DNA of 64,000 nucleotides from Paucibacter sp. PLA-PC-4 (GTDB lineage: Bacteria; Pseudomonadota; Gammaproteobacteria; Burkholderiales; Burkholderiaceae_C): NCBI RefSeq assembly GCF_026241155.1, contig NZ_JAPFGP010000001.1, positions 515,331-579,330 of the forward strand, read 5' to 3'. Position 1 is the stretch's first letter, and every line of letters starts with the position of its first letter. Under the pieces are notes generated by a model, which was not told the DNA's origin, searched no databases, and was given only the letters and a program-made list of their open reading frames with translations. Below, piece by piece: positions 11,635 to 22,153 of the stretch. Position numbers and translations under genes: made by a program.

Positions 11635-12699
11635 ATGGCTCTCGTCTCCATGCGTCAGTTGCTGGACCATGCCGCCGAACACGGCTACGGCATCCCGGCC
11701 TTCAACGTCAACAACCTTGAGCAGGTTCAGGCCGTGATGGCGGCTGCCGACGAGGTCGGCGCGCCCGTCATCCTTCAGGCTTCGGCAGGCGCCCGCAAGT
11801 ACGCCGGCGAGGCCTTCATCAAGCACCTGATCCAGGCTGCCGTCGAGGCTTACCCTCACATCCCGCTGGTGATGCACCAGGACCACGGCACCAGTCCAAA
11901 GGTCTGCGAGGGCGCGATCAATCTGGGCTTTGGCTCGGTGATGATGGACGGCTCGCTGATGGAGGACGGAAAGACTCCCGCCTCGTTCGAGTACAACATG
12001 GAGGTGACCCGTAAGGTCGTCGAGATGTCGCACAAGGTCGGTGTTACCGTCGAGGGCGAGCTGGGTTGCCTGGGCAATCTGGAAACCGGCGAAGCCGGCG
12101 AGGAAGATGGCATCGGCGCCGAGGGCAAGCTGGACCACAGCCAGATGCTGACCGACCCCGAGGAGGCCGCTGTCTTCGTCAAGGCCACCCAGCTGGACGC
12201 GCTGGCCATCGCCATCGGCACCAGCCACGGCGCCTATAAATTCTCGCGCAAGCCCACCGGCGACATCTTGGCCATCGGCCGGGTCAAAGAAATCCACAAG
12301 CGCATTCCAAACACCCATCTGGTGATGCACGGCTCGTCCAGCGTGCCGCAGGAGCTGCTGGCCATCATCAACCAGTACGGCGGCAAGATGAAGGAGACCT
12401 TCGGCGTGCCGGTCGAGGAAATTCAGGAAGCCATCAAGCACGGCGTGCGCAAGATCAATATCGACACCGACATCCGTCTGGCGATGACCGGCGCGGTTCG
12501 CAAGTTCCTGGCCGAAAACCCCGAGAAGTTCGATGCCCGAGAGTGGCTCAAGCCCGCCCGTGAGGCCGCTAAGCTGGTCTGCAAGGCGCGTTATCTGGAG
12601 TTCGGCGGCGAGGGTCAGGCCGGCAAGATCAAGCCGCGCAGCCTGGTCGACATCGCTGGCGCCTACTCGCGTGGCGAGCTGAACCAGGTCGTCCAGTAA
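11635..12699 (+). CDS. fba: Class II fructose-bisphosphate aldolase, CbbA type
   Basis: Zn-dependent aldolase cleaving fructose 1,6-bisphosphate into DHAP and glyceraldehyde 3-phosphate. The 354-aa protein begins [13 protein letters not shown] and contains [10 protein letters not shown], the zinc region [15 protein letters not shown], and the phosphate-binding segments GTSHGAYKF and [21 protein letters not shown] upstream supports the ATG at 11635. The 242-base gap before it contains a TAGAAT (11556-11561) that could be a -10 element. A terminator follows. Confidence 0.96.
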   Translation: MALVSMRQLLDHAAEHGYGIPAFNVNNLEQVQAVMAAADEVGAPVILQASAGARKYAGEAFIKHLIQAAVEAYPHIPLVMHQDHGTSPKVCEGAINLGFGSVMMDGSLMEDGKTPASFEYNMEVTRKVVEMSHKVGVTVEGELGCLGNLETGEAGEEDGIGAEGKLDHSQMLTDPEEAAVFVKATQLDALAIAIGTSHGAYKFSRKPTGDILAIGRVKEIHKRIPNTHLVMHGSSSVPQELLAIINQYGGKMKETFGVPVEEIQEAIKHGVRKINIDTDIRLAMTGAVRKFLAENPEKFDAREWLKPAREAAKLVCKARYLEFGGEGQAGKIKPRSLVDIAGAYSRGELNQVVQ

Positions 12700-12725
12700 A
12701 CCGGGGTCAGCGCCACGCCCGTGCG

Positions 12726-12748
12726 AAGCCCGCCTCGGCGGGCTTTTT
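12726..12748 (+). terminator. Rho-independent terminator after fba
   Basis: Perfect stem AGCCCGC / GCGGGCT with a 4-base loop, directly followed by TTTTT. It lies between fba and purC, so purC probably has its own promoter. Confidence 0.85.
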
Positions 12749-12789
12749 AACGTCCTAAAATCCGGCCCTTGCTCAGGAAACTCCCCATC

Positions 12790-13689
12790 ATGACCGCTGC
12801 CCTGCTCGAATCCTCGCTGACTTCGCTTCCCCTGATCGCCCGTGGCAAGGTGCGCGAGAACTATGCGGTCGGCGCAGACCGCATCCTGATGATCGCCAGC
12901 GACCGGCTGTCGGCCTTCGACGTCATCATGGGCGAGCCGATCCCGGGCAAAGGCGCGCTGCTGACGCAAATGGCGCTGTTCTGGTTCGACAAGCTGGACG
13001 GCATCGTGCCCAACCACCTGACCGGCGAGGACCCGCTGTCTGCGGTCAGCAGCGCGGCTGAAAAAGCCCAGGTCCAGGATCGCGCCATGCTGGTCAAGCG
13101 CCTGAAGCCGCTGCCGGTCGAGGCGGTGGTGCGTGGCTACCTGGCCGGCAGCGGCTGGGCCGAGTATCAGAAGAATGGCCAGGTTTGCGGCGTCGTGCTG
13201 CCGGCCGGACTACAGAACGCCTCCAAGCTGCCCGCACCGATCTTCACGCCGGCCACCAAGGCAGAGATGGGTGATCACGACGAGAACATTTCCTTCGACA
13301 AGATGGTCGAGATCATCGGCCTCGACCTGGCCACGCGGGTGCGCGACGTCTCGATTGCGCTCTACCAACGCGCTGCAGACTATGCCCTCACCAAGGGCAT
13401 CATCATTGCCGACACGAAGTTCGAGTTCGGCCTGGATACCGATGGCACGCTGACGCTGATGGACGAGGTGCTGACGCCCGACTCTTCGCGCTACTGGCCG
13501 ATCGAGAGCTATGCCGTGGGCATCAACCCGCCCAGTTATGACAAGCAGTTCGTGCGCGACTGGCTGGAGCAGGCCCAGGTGGACGGCAAGCCCTGGGGCA
13601 AGACCGCGCCAGCGCCGGCCTTGCCGGCGGAGGTGATCGCCAAGACCGCCGCCAAGTACCGCGAGGCGCTGGAACGCCTGACGCGCTGA
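12790..13689 (+). CDS. purC: SAICAR synthetase
   Basis: Phosphoribosylaminoimidazole-succinocarboxamide synthase of de novo purine synthesis: joins CAIR and aspartate using ATP. Signature [12 protein letters not shown] is at about residue 20, with [19 protein letters not shown] and the DTKFEFGLD motif later. At 299 aa it is the longer, yeast-like form common in betaproteobacteria. The ATG at 12790 gives [10 protein letters not shown]; a TTG 21 bases upstream is unlikely. purE and purK follow 2 kb downstream. Confidence 0.95.
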   Translation: MTAALLESSLTSLPLIARGKVRENYAVGADRILMIASDRLSAFDVIMGEPIPGKGALLTQMALFWFDKLDGIVPNHLTGEDPLSAVSSAAEKAQVQDRAMLVKRLKPLPVEAVVRGYLAGSGWAEYQKNGQVCGVVLPAGLQNASKLPAPIFTPATKAEMGDHDENISFDKMVEIIGLDLATRVRDVSIALYQRAADYALTKGIIIADTKFEFGLDTDGTLTLMDEVLTPDSSRYWPIESYAVGINPPSYDKQFVRDWLEQAQVDGKPWGKTAPAPALPAEVIAKTAAKYREALERLTR

Positions 13690-13699
13690 GCCCCCTGCC

Positions 13700-14806
13700 A
13701 TGATTCCCGCCAAATCCCGCCTGCTCAGACGGCTAGATGCCCAGATCGCCACCGCCTCCGGCCAGTTGCAGTCTGCCGGCCTTCGCGCCCAACGCGCCGT
13801 GCTGCTGGCCCGCCATGGCCAGCTGGCCGAGGCCCGGGAGGAGTTGACGGCCCTGCATCAGCTCTCGTTTCAGCATCCGAATTCGCAGCTGGGTGCCTGG
13901 CTGCATTTCGCCGAAGGGCTGATGAGCTACTTCACCGACTTTGGTAGCGCGGCGCGGGAGAAGATTCAGCGCGCCCAGGCGATCGCCAAGCTGGCCGAGC
14001 TCAAGGAGGTCGAGGCGCTGGCCGCAGCCTGGCTGTGCCATCTGGCCTATGTGCGGCACGACATCGATGCCGTGGTCGGCCATGCCCAGGCCTGCCTGCA
14101 ACTTGCAGAGCCCGATCACCATGCGGCGCGCGTGCGCGCGGCCATCGCTCTGGGTCTGGCCCATCACTTCGCCAATCAGCCCGAGGCCGCCCAGGCCTGG
14201 TACGGCCAGGCGCGCCAACATGCCTTGGCTGAGGGTGACGACGCCAGCCAGTCGGCCCTGATGTACAACATGGCCGAGATGCGCACCGCCCATGTTCGGC
14301 GCGCGAGCCTGGCCCATCCGAGCCGGCCGGTGCCCGAGTTGCTGCTGGGGGCCGATTCGATCAAGCACTACGACGCGGCTGTCGGCGGCTCGGCGATGGC
14401 CGAACTGACGCCGGTGCTGCGTGCCCAGGTGCTGACGGTACAGGGCGATTTCGCCCAGGCGCAGGCGCTGTACGAGCAGCATCTGCCGCAGGCAATGTCC
14501 AAGGGGCTGACGCGGCTGGGCAGCAGCCTGCTGGCCGATCTGGCCTGGTGCCGTTGCAATCTGGGTCAGCGCGAGCATGCCCTGCAGCAGGCGCGCGAGG
14601 CCGAGATCGAGCTGGATCCGGCCTGCGACGTCGACGACCGGGCCGCCACCCACAGCCGGCTAGCCCAGATCTACGGCCTGCTTGGTGACGCTGCGGCCGC
14701 CAAGCGCCATGCCGCCAGTGCTGCGGCCGAGTGGGTCGAGTTCGCCGCCCAGCAGCAGGCCTGGGCCCGGGCGCTCGAAGTCGCCGGGCTGTCCCGACCT
14801 GGTTAG
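13700..14806 (+). CDS. TPR-type helical repeat protein of unknown function
   Basis: 368 aa, almost entirely alpha-helical and alanine-rich, with TPR-like pairs such as ARHGQLAEAREEL, ALGLAHHFANQPEAAQAWYGQAR and LTVQGDFAQAQALYEQHL. No signal peptide and no enzymatic motif. It begins 10 bases after purC and is probably co-transcribed. Its last 4 bases overlap the end of the convergent thioredoxin-TPR gene. A scaffold or co-chaperone role would fit the fold but is inference only. Confidence 0.75.
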   Translation: MIPAKSRLLRRLDAQIATASGQLQSAGLRAQRAVLLARHGQLAEAREELTALHQLSFQHPNSQLGAWLHFAEGLMSYFTDFGSAAREKIQRAQAIAKLAELKEVEALAAAWLCHLAYVRHDIDAVVGHAQACLQLAEPDHHAARVRAAIALGLAHHFANQPEAAQAWYGQARQHALAEGDDASQSALMYNMAEMRTAHVRRASLAHPSRPVPELLLGADSIKHYDAAVGGSAMAELTPVLRAQVLTVQGDFAQAQALYEQHLPQAMSKGLTRLGSSLLADLAWCRCNLGQREHALQQAREAEIELDPACDVDDRAATHSRLAQIYGLLGDAAAAKRHAASAAAEWVEFAAQQQAWARALEVAGLSRPG

Positions 14807-15756
14807 AACAAGGCCATGCTGAGCTTGCGGCGGTACTGATCCAGTAGCGGGTCGCTGGGCGGCACAACTGCCTTGCCGGACAGCTCAAGCGTGCCCTTGG
14901 CCTCGGCGCCGGGCTGGGCCTTGGGCGCCGGCTTGGTCAGCAGCTCCAGGATGGCGACATAGCTCTTGCGCGCGGCCTCACCGTTCCAGGCCTTGTCGCG
15001 CATGATGATCTCCAGCAGCTCGTCCATCGCCTCGGTGAAGCGCTGGCCGGCCAGATGGGTTCGGGCCAGCGCGTAGCGGGCCTCGAAATCGCGCTTGTTG
15101 GCGGCAATCGCCGACTGCAGGGTCGCGACATCAGAACCGGTCGTCTGCTCTATCGCTGCCAGCCAATGGCCCAGTGCAGCAAAGCGGGCATGCGGGGTGA
15201 TGGTGTCGGCGGCCTGGGCGGCCACCGGAGCGAACGCGGCCTTGGCGTCTTGCAGCAGGCCCAGCTCCAGCAGGGCCTTGATGTAGTCGTAGCGTGCGGT
15301 CTCGTTGGCCGGATCGGTTTCGACCGCCTGCTGCAGCTTCGTGAGCGCCGACTCGAGATCACCTTCGGCCAGCAACTCCTCTGCCTCTGCCAAGTCAGCC
15401 TCGGCTTCCAGCATCTGGCCGCTGGGCACATGTTTGTCGAGGAACTCGCGGATCTGCGCCTCGGGTATGGCGCCGACAAAGCCGTCGACCGGCTGACCGC
15501 CGACGAACATCACGCAAAACGGGATCGAGCGCACGCCGAAGGCCTGGCTCAGCTGGCTGGAGATCTCAGGCTGCTCGTCGCTGTTGAGCTTGGCCAGCTT
15601 GAATCGCCCGGCGTAGGCGATCTCGAGCTTTTCCAGCACCGGACCCAGGCTCTTGCAGGGTCCGCACCAGGGGGCCCAGATGTCCAGCAGCACGGGCTGC
15701 TGCATCGAGGCCTGCAGCAGTTCGGTTTCGAAATTCTGTATGGTGATGTCGGTCAT
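14803..15756 (-). CDS. Thioredoxin domain / TPR co-chaperone (YbbN/CnoX-like)
   Basis: 317 aa. The N-terminal thioredoxin fold (about 1-110) carries an intact WCGPC site with Cys 31 and Cys 34. From about 125 onward there are TPR-like helices ([38 protein letters not shown]) and a C-terminal YbbN-type extension. E. coli YbbN/CnoX has a divergent active site (SxxC) and acts as a holdase that hands clients to GroEL; the canonical CGPC here suggests that redox activity is retained. Divergent from purE. Confidence 0.9.
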   Translation of the reverse strand: MTDITIQNFETELLQASMQQPVLLDIWAPWCGPCKSLGPVLEKLEIAYAGRFKLAKLNSDEQPEISSQLSQAFGVRSIPFCVMFVGGQPVDGFVGAIPEAQIREFLDKHVPSGQMLEAEADLAEAEELLAEGDLESALTKLQQAVETDPANETARYDYIKALLELGLLQDAKAAFAPVAAQAADTITPHARFAALGHWLAAIEQTTGSDVATLQSAIAANKRDFEARYALARTHLAGQRFTEAMDELLEIIMRDKAWNGEAARKSYVAILELLTKPAPKAQPGAEAKGTLELSGKAVVPPSDPLLDQYRRKLSMALF

Positions 15757-15827
15757 GGTCTCTAGCGGCGCGGGCTTGTTCGGGAGCAGGTGGCGGCAGC
15801 CGCCTACAATTCAAGGTTTTCCAGCCT

Positions 15828-16349
15828 ATGGAGCGAGCCGTGCCGAACATGCCAGTCAGCGCCTCCCCCCTGGTCGGCGTGGTGATGGGCTCCAGCAGCG
15901 ACTGGGAGACCATGAAACACGCTGCCGACATTCTCGCCGAGTTCGGTGTTCCTTTCGAGGCGCAGGTGGTGTCCGCCCACCGGATGCCCGACGATATGTT
16001 TGTCTATGCCGAGGCCGCTCAAGCCCGCGGCCTGCGCGCGATCATTGCCGGCGCCGGCGGTGCCGCCCATCTGCCGGGCATGCTGGCGGCCAAGACCATC
16101 GTTCCGGTGCTGGGCGTGCCGGTGGCCAGCCGTCATCTGCAGGGCGTCGATTCGCTGCACTCTATCGTCCAAATGCCCAAGGGCATTCCGGTTGCGACCT
16201 TTGCGATCGGCACCGCTGGCGCCGGTAATGCTGCCCTTTTCGCGATCGCAATGCTGGCGGCCGAGCGGGCGGACCTGCGCGAGCAGTTGCAGGCCTATCG
16301 CCTGCGCCAGACCGAGCATGCGCGCGGCATGACGAAGGACCTTGTCTGA
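15828..16349 (+). CDS. purE: N5-carboxyaminoimidazole ribonucleotide mutase
   Basis: Class I PurE, converting N5-CAIR to CAIR in purine synthesis. Active-site motifs are complete: [31 protein letters not shown] and [12 protein letters not shown]. 173 aa from the ATG at 15828; an ATG at 15849 (MPVSASPL) would give 166 aa and fits the family equally well. Its stop overlaps the purK start, so translation is coupled. Confidence 0.95.
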   Translation: MERAVPNMPVSASPLVGVVMGSSSDWETMKHAADILAEFGVPFEAQVVSAHRMPDDMFVYAEAAQARGLRAIIAGAGGAAHLPGMLAAKTIVPVLGVPVASRHLQGVDSLHSIVQMPKGIPVATFAIGTAGAGNAALFAIAMLAAERADLREQLQAYRLRQTEHARGMTKDLV

Positions 16350-17512
16350 TGGCCGAGATCTTGCAACCCGGCGCGACGCTCGGAGTGATGGGCGGCGGCC
16401 AGCTCGGCCGTATGTTCGTCCATGCGGCGCAAAGCCTGGGCTACCGCACCGTGGTGCTAGACCCCGATGTCGACAGCCCGGCCGGGGCGGTTGCCCATGA
16501 GCACATCCACGCCGACTACCTGGACGAGGCCGGCTTGGCGCGGCTGGCCGAGGTCTGCGACGCGATCACCACCGAATTCGAGAACGTGCCTGCGGCCGCC
16601 TTGCAGCGGCTGGCGCGTACGCGCTTTGTCGCGCCGGCCGCAGCTTGCGTGGCGATCTGCCAGGACCGTGCCGACGAGAAAGCCCATTTCAAGGCCAGCG
16701 GGGTAGCCTGCGCGCCCTATGCGCTACTGCGAAGCGAGGCCGATCTGGCGGCAGTGGCGGACAGTCTGCTGCCCGGCATCGTCAAGACCGCCCGCATGGG
16801 CTATGACGGCAAGGGCCAGATCCGCGTCAAGAACCGCGCCGAGCTGCTCGCCGCATGGGATGAGCTCAAGCGTGTGCCCTGCGTGCTCGAGCAGATGCTG
16901 CCGCTGGCGCAGGAGCTGTCGGTTGTGGTGGCCCGCAATGCCCGAGGCCAGACCGTGCACTTCCCGGTGCAGCAGAACCTGCACCGCGAGGGCATTCTGG
17001 CCGTTACTGAGGTGCCGGCCCCGACCGCCAGCGCGGCGCTGCAGCTCCAGGCCGCCAGCGCAGCGGCGCGTATCGCCGAGGCCATGGCCTATGTGGGCGT
17101 GCTGTGCATCGAGTTCTTTGTGCTGCAGGACGGGGCACTCGTTGTCAACGAGATGGCGCCGCGCCCGCACAACTCGGGCCACTACACGATGAATGCCTGC
17201 GATGTCTCGCAGTTCGAGCTGCAGGCTCGCGCCTTGGCCGGCTTGCCGCTGAACACGCCGCGCCTGCATTCGCCGACCGTTATGCTGAATCTGCTGGGCG
17301 ATCTGTGGTTCCTGCCTGACGGCAAGGAGCGCGCGCCCGACTGGGCCGCCTTGCTGGCCATCCCCGGCACTCATCTGCATCTGTATGGCAAGGCCAGCGC
17401 CAGACCCGGCCGCAAGATGGGCCATTTGAATATCACCGCGGCCACGCCCGAACTCGCCCGCAACCATGCCCGTCAGGCCGCTGTGATGCTGGGCCTACCG
17501 GCCGACTGGTGA
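16349..17512 (+). CDS. purK: N5-carboxyaminoimidazole ribonucleotide synthase
   Basis: ATP-grasp enzyme that makes N5-CAIR from AIR, bicarbonate and ATP, the step before PurE. Starts with the family motif [14 protein letters not shown]; later ATP-grasp landmarks are [39 protein letters not shown] and the C-terminal HLYGK. 387 aa is normal. It overlaps both purE (start) and tsaC (end). Confidence 0.95.
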   Translation: MAEILQPGATLGVMGGGQLGRMFVHAAQSLGYRTVVLDPDVDSPAGAVAHEHIHADYLDEAGLARLAEVCDAITTEFENVPAAALQRLARTRFVAPAAACVAICQDRADEKAHFKASGVACAPYALLRSEADLAAVADSLLPGIVKTARMGYDGKGQIRVKNRAELLAAWDELKRVPCVLEQMLPLAQELSVVVARNARGQTVHFPVQQNLHREGILAVTEVPAPTASAALQLQAASAAARIAEAMAYVGVLCIEFFVLQDGALVVNEMAPRPHNSGHYTMNACDVSQFELQARALAGLPLNTPRLHSPTVMLNLLGDLWFLPDGKERAPDWAALLAIPGTHLHLYGKASARPGRKMGHLNITAATPELARNHARQAAVMLGLPADW

Positions 17513-18498
17513 GCGCAATGCTGCTGAACGGCACCGACCCCACCGACATCGCCCGCGCCGCCCACCATTTGGCCGAGGGCGAGCTGCTAGCCTTGCCGAC
17601 AGAAACGGTCTATGGCCTGGGGGCGCGAGCCGATGACGATGCGGCGGTGGCCAAGATCTTTGCCGCCAAGGGCCGGCCCAGCGACCACCCTCTGATCGTC
17701 CATGTGTTGGACGCAGCCGATGCGGTGGATTTCGCGGCCGCGCTGCCGCCGGTGGCGCAGCGCCTGATGGCGGCCTTCTGGCCCGGCCCGCTGACCTTGA
17801 TCCTGCCGCGGGCACCCGGTGTCGGTGCGGCGGCTGCCGGCGGCCAGGACAGCATCGGCCTGCGCTGCCCGGCGCACCCGGTGGCCCGGGCGCTGCTGGC
17901 AGAGGCCAAGGCCCTCGGCGTGCACGGCGTGGCTGCCCCCAGCGCGAACCGCTTCGGCCGTGTCAGCCCGACCCGCGCCGCCCATGTCGAGAGCGAGTTC
18001 GAGGGACGGGTGTGGGTGCTGGACGGCGGTGATTGCGCGGTGGGCATCGAGTCCAGCATCGTCGACTGCAGCCGTGCCCACCCAGTGCTGCTGCGCCCCG
18101 GCGTGCTGACGCCGGGCCAGATCGAGGCGGTGGCCGGTGAACCCTTGCGCACGCCCGATGCCCAGGCGCCGCGCGCCTCGGGCACGCTGGCGGCTCACTA
18201 TGCGCCGAGCGCTGTGGTGCGTCTGCTTGACGCCCCGACCCTGGCCCAGCGGCTAGGCCAGCAACAATGGCCGGCGGGGCTGGCGGTATATTCGCGCACG
18301 CTGAGCCCGGTGCTCGGCCCGCTATGGCGGTCCATGCCAGGCGATGCGGCGGCGGCGGCTCAGCAGCTTTTCGCCGTGCTGCGGGAGCTGGACGATGCTG
18401 GCGCCGGCGAGATCTGGATCGAGCTGCCGCCCCGCGATGTCGAATGGGACGGTGTGCGCGACCGGTTATCGCGTGCGGCGGCGGCATTTGCGTCCTGA
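17509..18498 (+). CDS. tsaC: L-threonylcarbamoyladenylate synthase, Sua5 type
   Basis: Makes threonylcarbamoyl-AMP, the donor for the t6A modification of ANN-decoding tRNAs. The YrdC fold shows [16 protein letters not shown] and [18 protein letters not shown]. At 329 aa it is the long Sua5 form with a C-terminal Sua5 domain (about 210-329). The GTG at 17509 overlaps the purK stop; an ATG at 17518 is the alternative. TsaB, which acts in the next step of t6A synthesis, is encoded 2.5 kb downstream. Confidence 0.93.
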   Translation: MSAMLLNGTDPTDIARAAHHLAEGELLALPTETVYGLGARADDDAAVAKIFAAKGRPSDHPLIVHVLDAADAVDFAAALPPVAQRLMAAFWPGPLTLILPRAPGVGAAAAGGQDSIGLRCPAHPVARALLAEAKALGVHGVAAPSANRFGRVSPTRAAHVESEFEGRVWVLDGGDCAVGIESSIVDCSRAHPVLLRPGVLTPGQIEAVAGEPLRTPDAQAPRASGTLAAHYAPSAVVRLLDAPTLAQRLGQQQWPAGLAVYSRTLSPVLGPLWRSMPGDAAAAAQQLFAVLRELDDAGAGEIWIELPPRDVEWDGVRDRLSRAAAAFAS

Positions 18499-18537
18499 GT
18501 GAAGAAAACAAGTAAGTTAGCTAGACCTGGAGTGTTC

Positions 18538-19503
18538 ATGAAGATGTTGAAGCAAGGTGCAGGCCCCGCAGGCCGCACGCTGTTGGCCGCCGCAGCCCTG
18601 GTGGCCGCAGCTCTGGTGGCCGGTTGCGGCGGTGGCGGTGGGCAAATTGAGCCCTTTGCACCCAAGCGCATCATGGCATTTGGCGATGAGGCCAGCGTGA
18701 TCACGGCTGAAGGTAAGAAGTACACGATCAACGCAGTGGATGCCACCACTAGCGCGCTGCAGTGCGCCAACAACCCGATCTGGATCCAGTCCTTGGCTTC
18801 GGCTTTCGGCCTGGTGTTCGCTGAGTGCAACCCGACCAATCAGACAACGCCGGCCGGTAAGATCTATGCTCAGCCCGGCGCGACCGTGGCCGGCCTGAAG
18901 GCGCAGCTCGATACCTTCTTTAGCAGCGGTGGCTTCAACAGCAAGGATCTGGTGGCAGTGATGGCCGGCGCCAACGATGTGCTTGAGCTGTATCGCCAAT
19001 ACCCGCAGCAGGGCGCTGACACGCTGAAGGCCCAGGCACGCGAGCGCGGGCGTGAACTGGCCAGGCAGGTCAACCGCATCGCCAATGCCGACGGCCGAGT
19101 CATCGTCGCGACCCTGCCGGACATGGGCACCACGCCGTTTGCTCTGACCGAGCGGGCCAACAAGCCTGATACCGACCGCGCCAAGCTGCTCAGCGAGCTG
19201 ACGACCGAGTTCAACACCCAGATGCGCATTACGCTGATCGATGACGGTCGCCTGATCGGCCTGGTGCTGATCAACGAAGAGGTGGAGCGCATCGTCCGTT
19301 TCAACACCAGCTATGGCTTTGCCAATGTGACCGAGGCGGCCTGCCTGGCCACCGCGCTGGCGCCCGAGTGCACCAGCAAGACCCTGGTCACCAATGCCAA
19401 TGGCGACACCTGGCTGTGGGCCACCAGCACCTTGATGAGCCCGGCTGGCCAGTCCCGCCTGGGCTCGCTGGCGGTGAGCCGCGCGGTCAATAACCCCTTC
19501 TGA
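18538..19503 (+). CDS. GDSL/SGNH-like lipoprotein with degenerate catalytic motifs
   Basis: 321 aa. Signal peptide with lipobox LVAGC followed by a glycine run (GCGGGGGQ), so an outer-membrane lipoprotein is likely. The body follows the SGNH-hydrolase layout: block I reads RIMAFGDEASV where GDS is expected, block III reads VMAGANDV (GxND intact), and the C-terminal block V position reads WLWATSTLMSPAGQ where DGxHPT would be expected. The nucleophile Ser and catalytic His therefore appear to be missing. A GGAG 5 bases upstream decides the ATG at 18538; a GTG at 18499 is open but has no ribosome site. Probably binds rather than hydrolyses its ligand. Confidence 0.75.
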   Translation: MKMLKQGAGPAGRTLLAAAALVAAALVAGCGGGGGQIEPFAPKRIMAFGDEASVITAEGKKYTINAVDATTSALQCANNPIWIQSLASAFGLVFAECNPTNQTTPAGKIYAQPGATVAGLKAQLDTFFSSGGFNSKDLVAVMAGANDVLELYRQYPQQGADTLKAQARERGRELARQVNRIANADGRVIVATLPDMGTTPFALTERANKPDTDRAKLLSELTTEFNTQMRITLIDDGRLIGLVLINEEVERIVRFNTSYGFANVTEAACLATALAPECTSKTLVTNANGDTWLWATSTLMSPAGQSRLGSLAVSRAVNNPF

Positions 19504-20931
19504 TCAGGGTTTAGCGGCGCTGCGAGCAAGGTCCTGCACCGTCCACTGGAGCAAGGCGTCGAGTGCGCCGCGCGCTGCAGACGCGCGCGGGTGGTTGATC
19601 AGGGCCACAAGCACATAGCGCCGGCCCGAGTCGGCCAGCACATAGCCGCCCAGCGCCACCACATCGCGCAGCGAGCCGGTCTTCAGGTGCGCGCGGCCGG
19701 CGGCGGTACCGAAGCGGGTGGCCCCGCCGCGCGTCAGCGTGCCGTCGGCACCGGCCACGGGCAGCGAGGCCATGAACTCCGGCATCACCGGGCTCGCATG
19801 GGCCAGTTGCAGCAGCCGCCCCAGTTGTCGGGCGCTCAGGCGCTGCTCACGCGACAGGCCTGATCCGTTCTCCAGCACAAAGGCCGACTCCCCGATCTTG
19901 GCCGCCAGCCACAGGCGCAACCGCTCCTGCGCTGCCGCCGGCGTGGCGCCGGCACCGGCCAGGCTCAGCCATAGCATCTCGCTCATCAGATTGGCGCTGT
20001 ACTTGTTGATGTCGCGCACCACCTCGGCCAGCGGCGGGGATGCAAAGCTGAAGTTCGGTGGCGTGGCGGGGGCCACACCGGCTCTAACCTCGCCGAGCAA
20101 GCCGCCACCCATCTCGCGCCACATAGCAGCGATCAGTCGGGCGTTGTAGCCGGCCGGATCGGCATCGGCCAACGGCCACGACTGCTCGCCGCAACTGGCA
20201 GGGTAGCTGCCGGCAAAGCTCAGCGGCTGCCCGGCCTGCCATTGCAGACGCAACGCGCCGCGCCAGTCGCCGCAGGCCCCGTCCTTTTGCAGCGGCACGC
20301 TGGCGGGCGCGGGCAGCGGCACATCACTGGCGATCCAGGCCAGGCCGCGCGCCGGATCGGGACGAAAGCTCAGAGTCTGGCTCTTGTAGTTCAGCAGCAG
20401 GGCCTCGGGCTGCACATTGCCAGGCCGCCAGGGCTCGCCGTCAAAATCGGCCGGTGTAACCGGGCTAGGTGCGAAGCCGCTGTTGTCCAGCAGAATATGA
20501 CCGTGGATCTCGCGCACACCCTGGGCCCGCACCCGCTGCAACAGCAGCCACAGCCGCTCGCGCACCAGCTTGGGGTCGCCGACGCCCTTAATCACCAGAT
20601 CGCCTTCCAGCACCCCGGTCTCTGGCCGCAGCCGGCCATGCAGCCAGACCGGGGTCTGCCAGGTCCAGGCCGGCCCGAGGATTTCGAGTGCCGCCAGCGT
20701 GGTGCTCAGCTTCATCAGCGAGGCTGGGTTCATCGCCTGATCGGCCTGCCAGGCCAGGCGTGGCGTGGCGGTACCGAGCTCCTGGATCCAAATGGCCAGG
20801 GCCTCGGGCGGCAACTGAGCCTGGCGCAGTATCTGGCTGACACCGGCCGGCAACGGCACCGGCTGTGCCGTGGCAAACCCATGGCTGGCCAGCCCCGCAA
20901 CAAGGCTCAGAACAAGGGGCAGGGCTCGCAT
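19504..20931 (-). CDS. dacB: D-alanyl-D-alanine carboxypeptidase/endopeptidase (PBP4 family)
   Basis: Periplasmic class C penicillin-binding protein that trims peptidoglycan peptides. The 475-aa protein has a signal peptide (LPLVLSLVAGLASHGFATA), then the three serine-hydrolase motifs in order: SLMK (Ser 71, Lys 74), SAN (YSANLMSEML) and KTG (HLKTGSLRDV). The large insert between the first two motifs is typical of PBP4. Its end abuts the convergent GDSL-like lipoprotein gene. Confidence 0.94.
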   Translation of the reverse strand: MRALPLVLSLVAGLASHGFATAQPVPLPAGVSQILRQAQLPPEALAIWIQELGTATPRLAWQADQAMNPASLMKLSTTLAALEILGPAWTWQTPVWLHGRLRPETGVLEGDLVIKGVGDPKLVRERLWLLLQRVRAQGVREIHGHILLDNSGFAPSPVTPADFDGEPWRPGNVQPEALLLNYKSQTLSFRPDPARGLAWIASDVPLPAPASVPLQKDGACGDWRGALRLQWQAGQPLSFAGSYPASCGEQSWPLADADPAGYNARLIAAMWREMGGGLLGEVRAGVAPATPPNFSFASPPLAEVVRDINKYSANLMSEMLWLSLAGAGATPAAAQERLRLWLAAKIGESAFVLENGSGLSREQRLSARQLGRLLQLAHASPVMPEFMASLPVAGADGTLTRGGATRFGTAAGRAHLKTGSLRDVVALGGYVLADSGRRYVLVALINHPRASAARGALDALLQWTVQDLARSAAKP

Positions 20932-20963
20932 GGCGCCGATGATCGCACGGCTACACTTGCCGC

Positions 20964-21665
20964 ATGACTGTGTTGCTGGCCCTGGATAGTTCGACCGAAA
21001 GTATGGCGCTGGCCCTGTCCGGCCCGCAAGGATCCTGGTACTTCGAGTGTGCCGGTGGTGCCCAGGCCTCGGCGCGCCTGGTGCCCGAGCTGATGGCTCT
21101 GCTGACCGGAGCCGGCCTTCGCCTGGCCGACGTCGATGCGATCGCTTTTGGCAGCGGCCCGGGCGCCTTTACCGGCCTGCGCACCGCTTGCGCGGTGGCA
21201 CAAGGCCTGGCGTTCGGCGCGTCCAAGCCGGTGCTTTCGCTGGACAGCCTGATGCTGGTGGCCGAGGACGCCCGCCAGCAAGCCGGCGGCACGCTGGACC
21301 GGGTCTGGGTCGCGATGGACGCCCGCATGGGCGAGATCTATGCGGGTGCCTACGCGCACGATGGCCGACATTGGCGCGTCGAGAGCGCGCCGGCGCTCTA
21401 CAGCCCGGCTGCGCTGCTGGCCCAGTGGCGCGAGCCGCCGGCGACCCTGTGCGGCAGTGCGATCGCGGTCTTTCCCGAGTTGCAGGGCCTGGCCGCGCAA
21501 GAGTGGCCGCAGAGCCGCTCGCGTGCGCAGGCGCTGCCGGCGCTGGCCGAGCAGGCATGGGCCCAGGGGCCGCTGCTGGACCCTGCCGAGGCGATGCCGG
21601 TCTATGTGCGTGACAAGGTGGCGCAAACCACCGAGGAGCGCCTAGCTGCTCGTGCCGCATCATGA
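20964..21665 (+). CDS. tsaB: tRNA t6A biosynthesis protein TsaB
   Basis: Non-catalytic partner of TsaD in tRNA threonylcarbamoyladenosine synthesis. The 233-aa ASKHA-fold protein starts TVLLALDSSTESMALAL and contains FGSGPGAFTGLRTACAVAQGLAF, the family signature. First gene of a tightly overlapping set tsaB-rimI-udg. Divergent from dacB with 32 bases between the start codons. Confidence 0.94.
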   Translation: MTVLLALDSSTESMALALSGPQGSWYFECAGGAQASARLVPELMALLTGAGLRLADVDAIAFGSGPGAFTGLRTACAVAQGLAFGASKPVLSLDSLMLVAEDARQQAGGTLDRVWVAMDARMGEIYAGAYAHDGRHWRVESAPALYSPAALLAQWREPPATLCGSAIAVFPELQGLAAQEWPQSRSRAQALPALAEQAWAQGPLLDPAEAMPVYVRDKVAQTTEERLAARAAS

Positions 21666-22153
21666 TGCGGGGTGAAGTCATGCGCCCGGTGAGCTGCTGC
21701 TTGCATGCGATGCAGGCCGGCGATGTCGAGGCGGTGTTGGCCATAGAGCAACGTGCCTATGAGTTCCCCTGGTCGCGCGGTAATTTCATTGACTCGCTGT
21801 CGGCCTGCTATCTGGCCCAGGTGCTGCGTTCTGCCGACGGCACCCTGCTGGGCTATTTCCTTGCGATGCAGGGGGTTGCTGAGCTGCATTTGCTCAATAT
21901 CACCGTGTTGCCCGAGTGCCAGGGCCAGGGCCTGGCCCGCCTGATGCTGGACGCCTTGCAAACGCTGGCTCGCGCGCACGGCTGCGAGCAGATCTGGCTG
22001 GAGGTGCGGCAGGGCAACGAGCGGGCGCGGCGTGTCTATGCCCGTTACGGTTTCGCGGAGGTCGGTCTGCGCCGCGCTTACTACCCGGCCGCCGAAGGCC
22101 GGCGTGAGGACGCTGTGCTGATGAGCTTGCGGCTGGCGGAGAGCGCGGCATGA
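21662..22153 (+). CDS. rimI: Ribosomal protein S18 alanine N-acetyltransferase
   Basis: GNAT acetyltransferase of 163 aa. Acetyl-CoA-binding motif A reads LPECQGQGLARLMLDAL, followed by the RimI signature LEVRQGNERARRVYARYGFAEVGLRRAYYP. Its ATG overlaps the tsaB stop; tsaB-rimI adjacency is widely conserved. A shorter start at M7 (MRPVSCC) is possible. Confidence 0.93.
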   Translation: MMRGEVMRPVSCCLHAMQAGDVEAVLAIEQRAYEFPWSRGNFIDSLSACYLAQVLRSADGTLLGYFLAMQGVAELHLLNITVLPECQGQGLARLMLDALQTLARAHGCEQIWLEVRQGNERARRVYARYGFAEVGLRRAYYPAAEGRREDAVLMSLRLAESAA

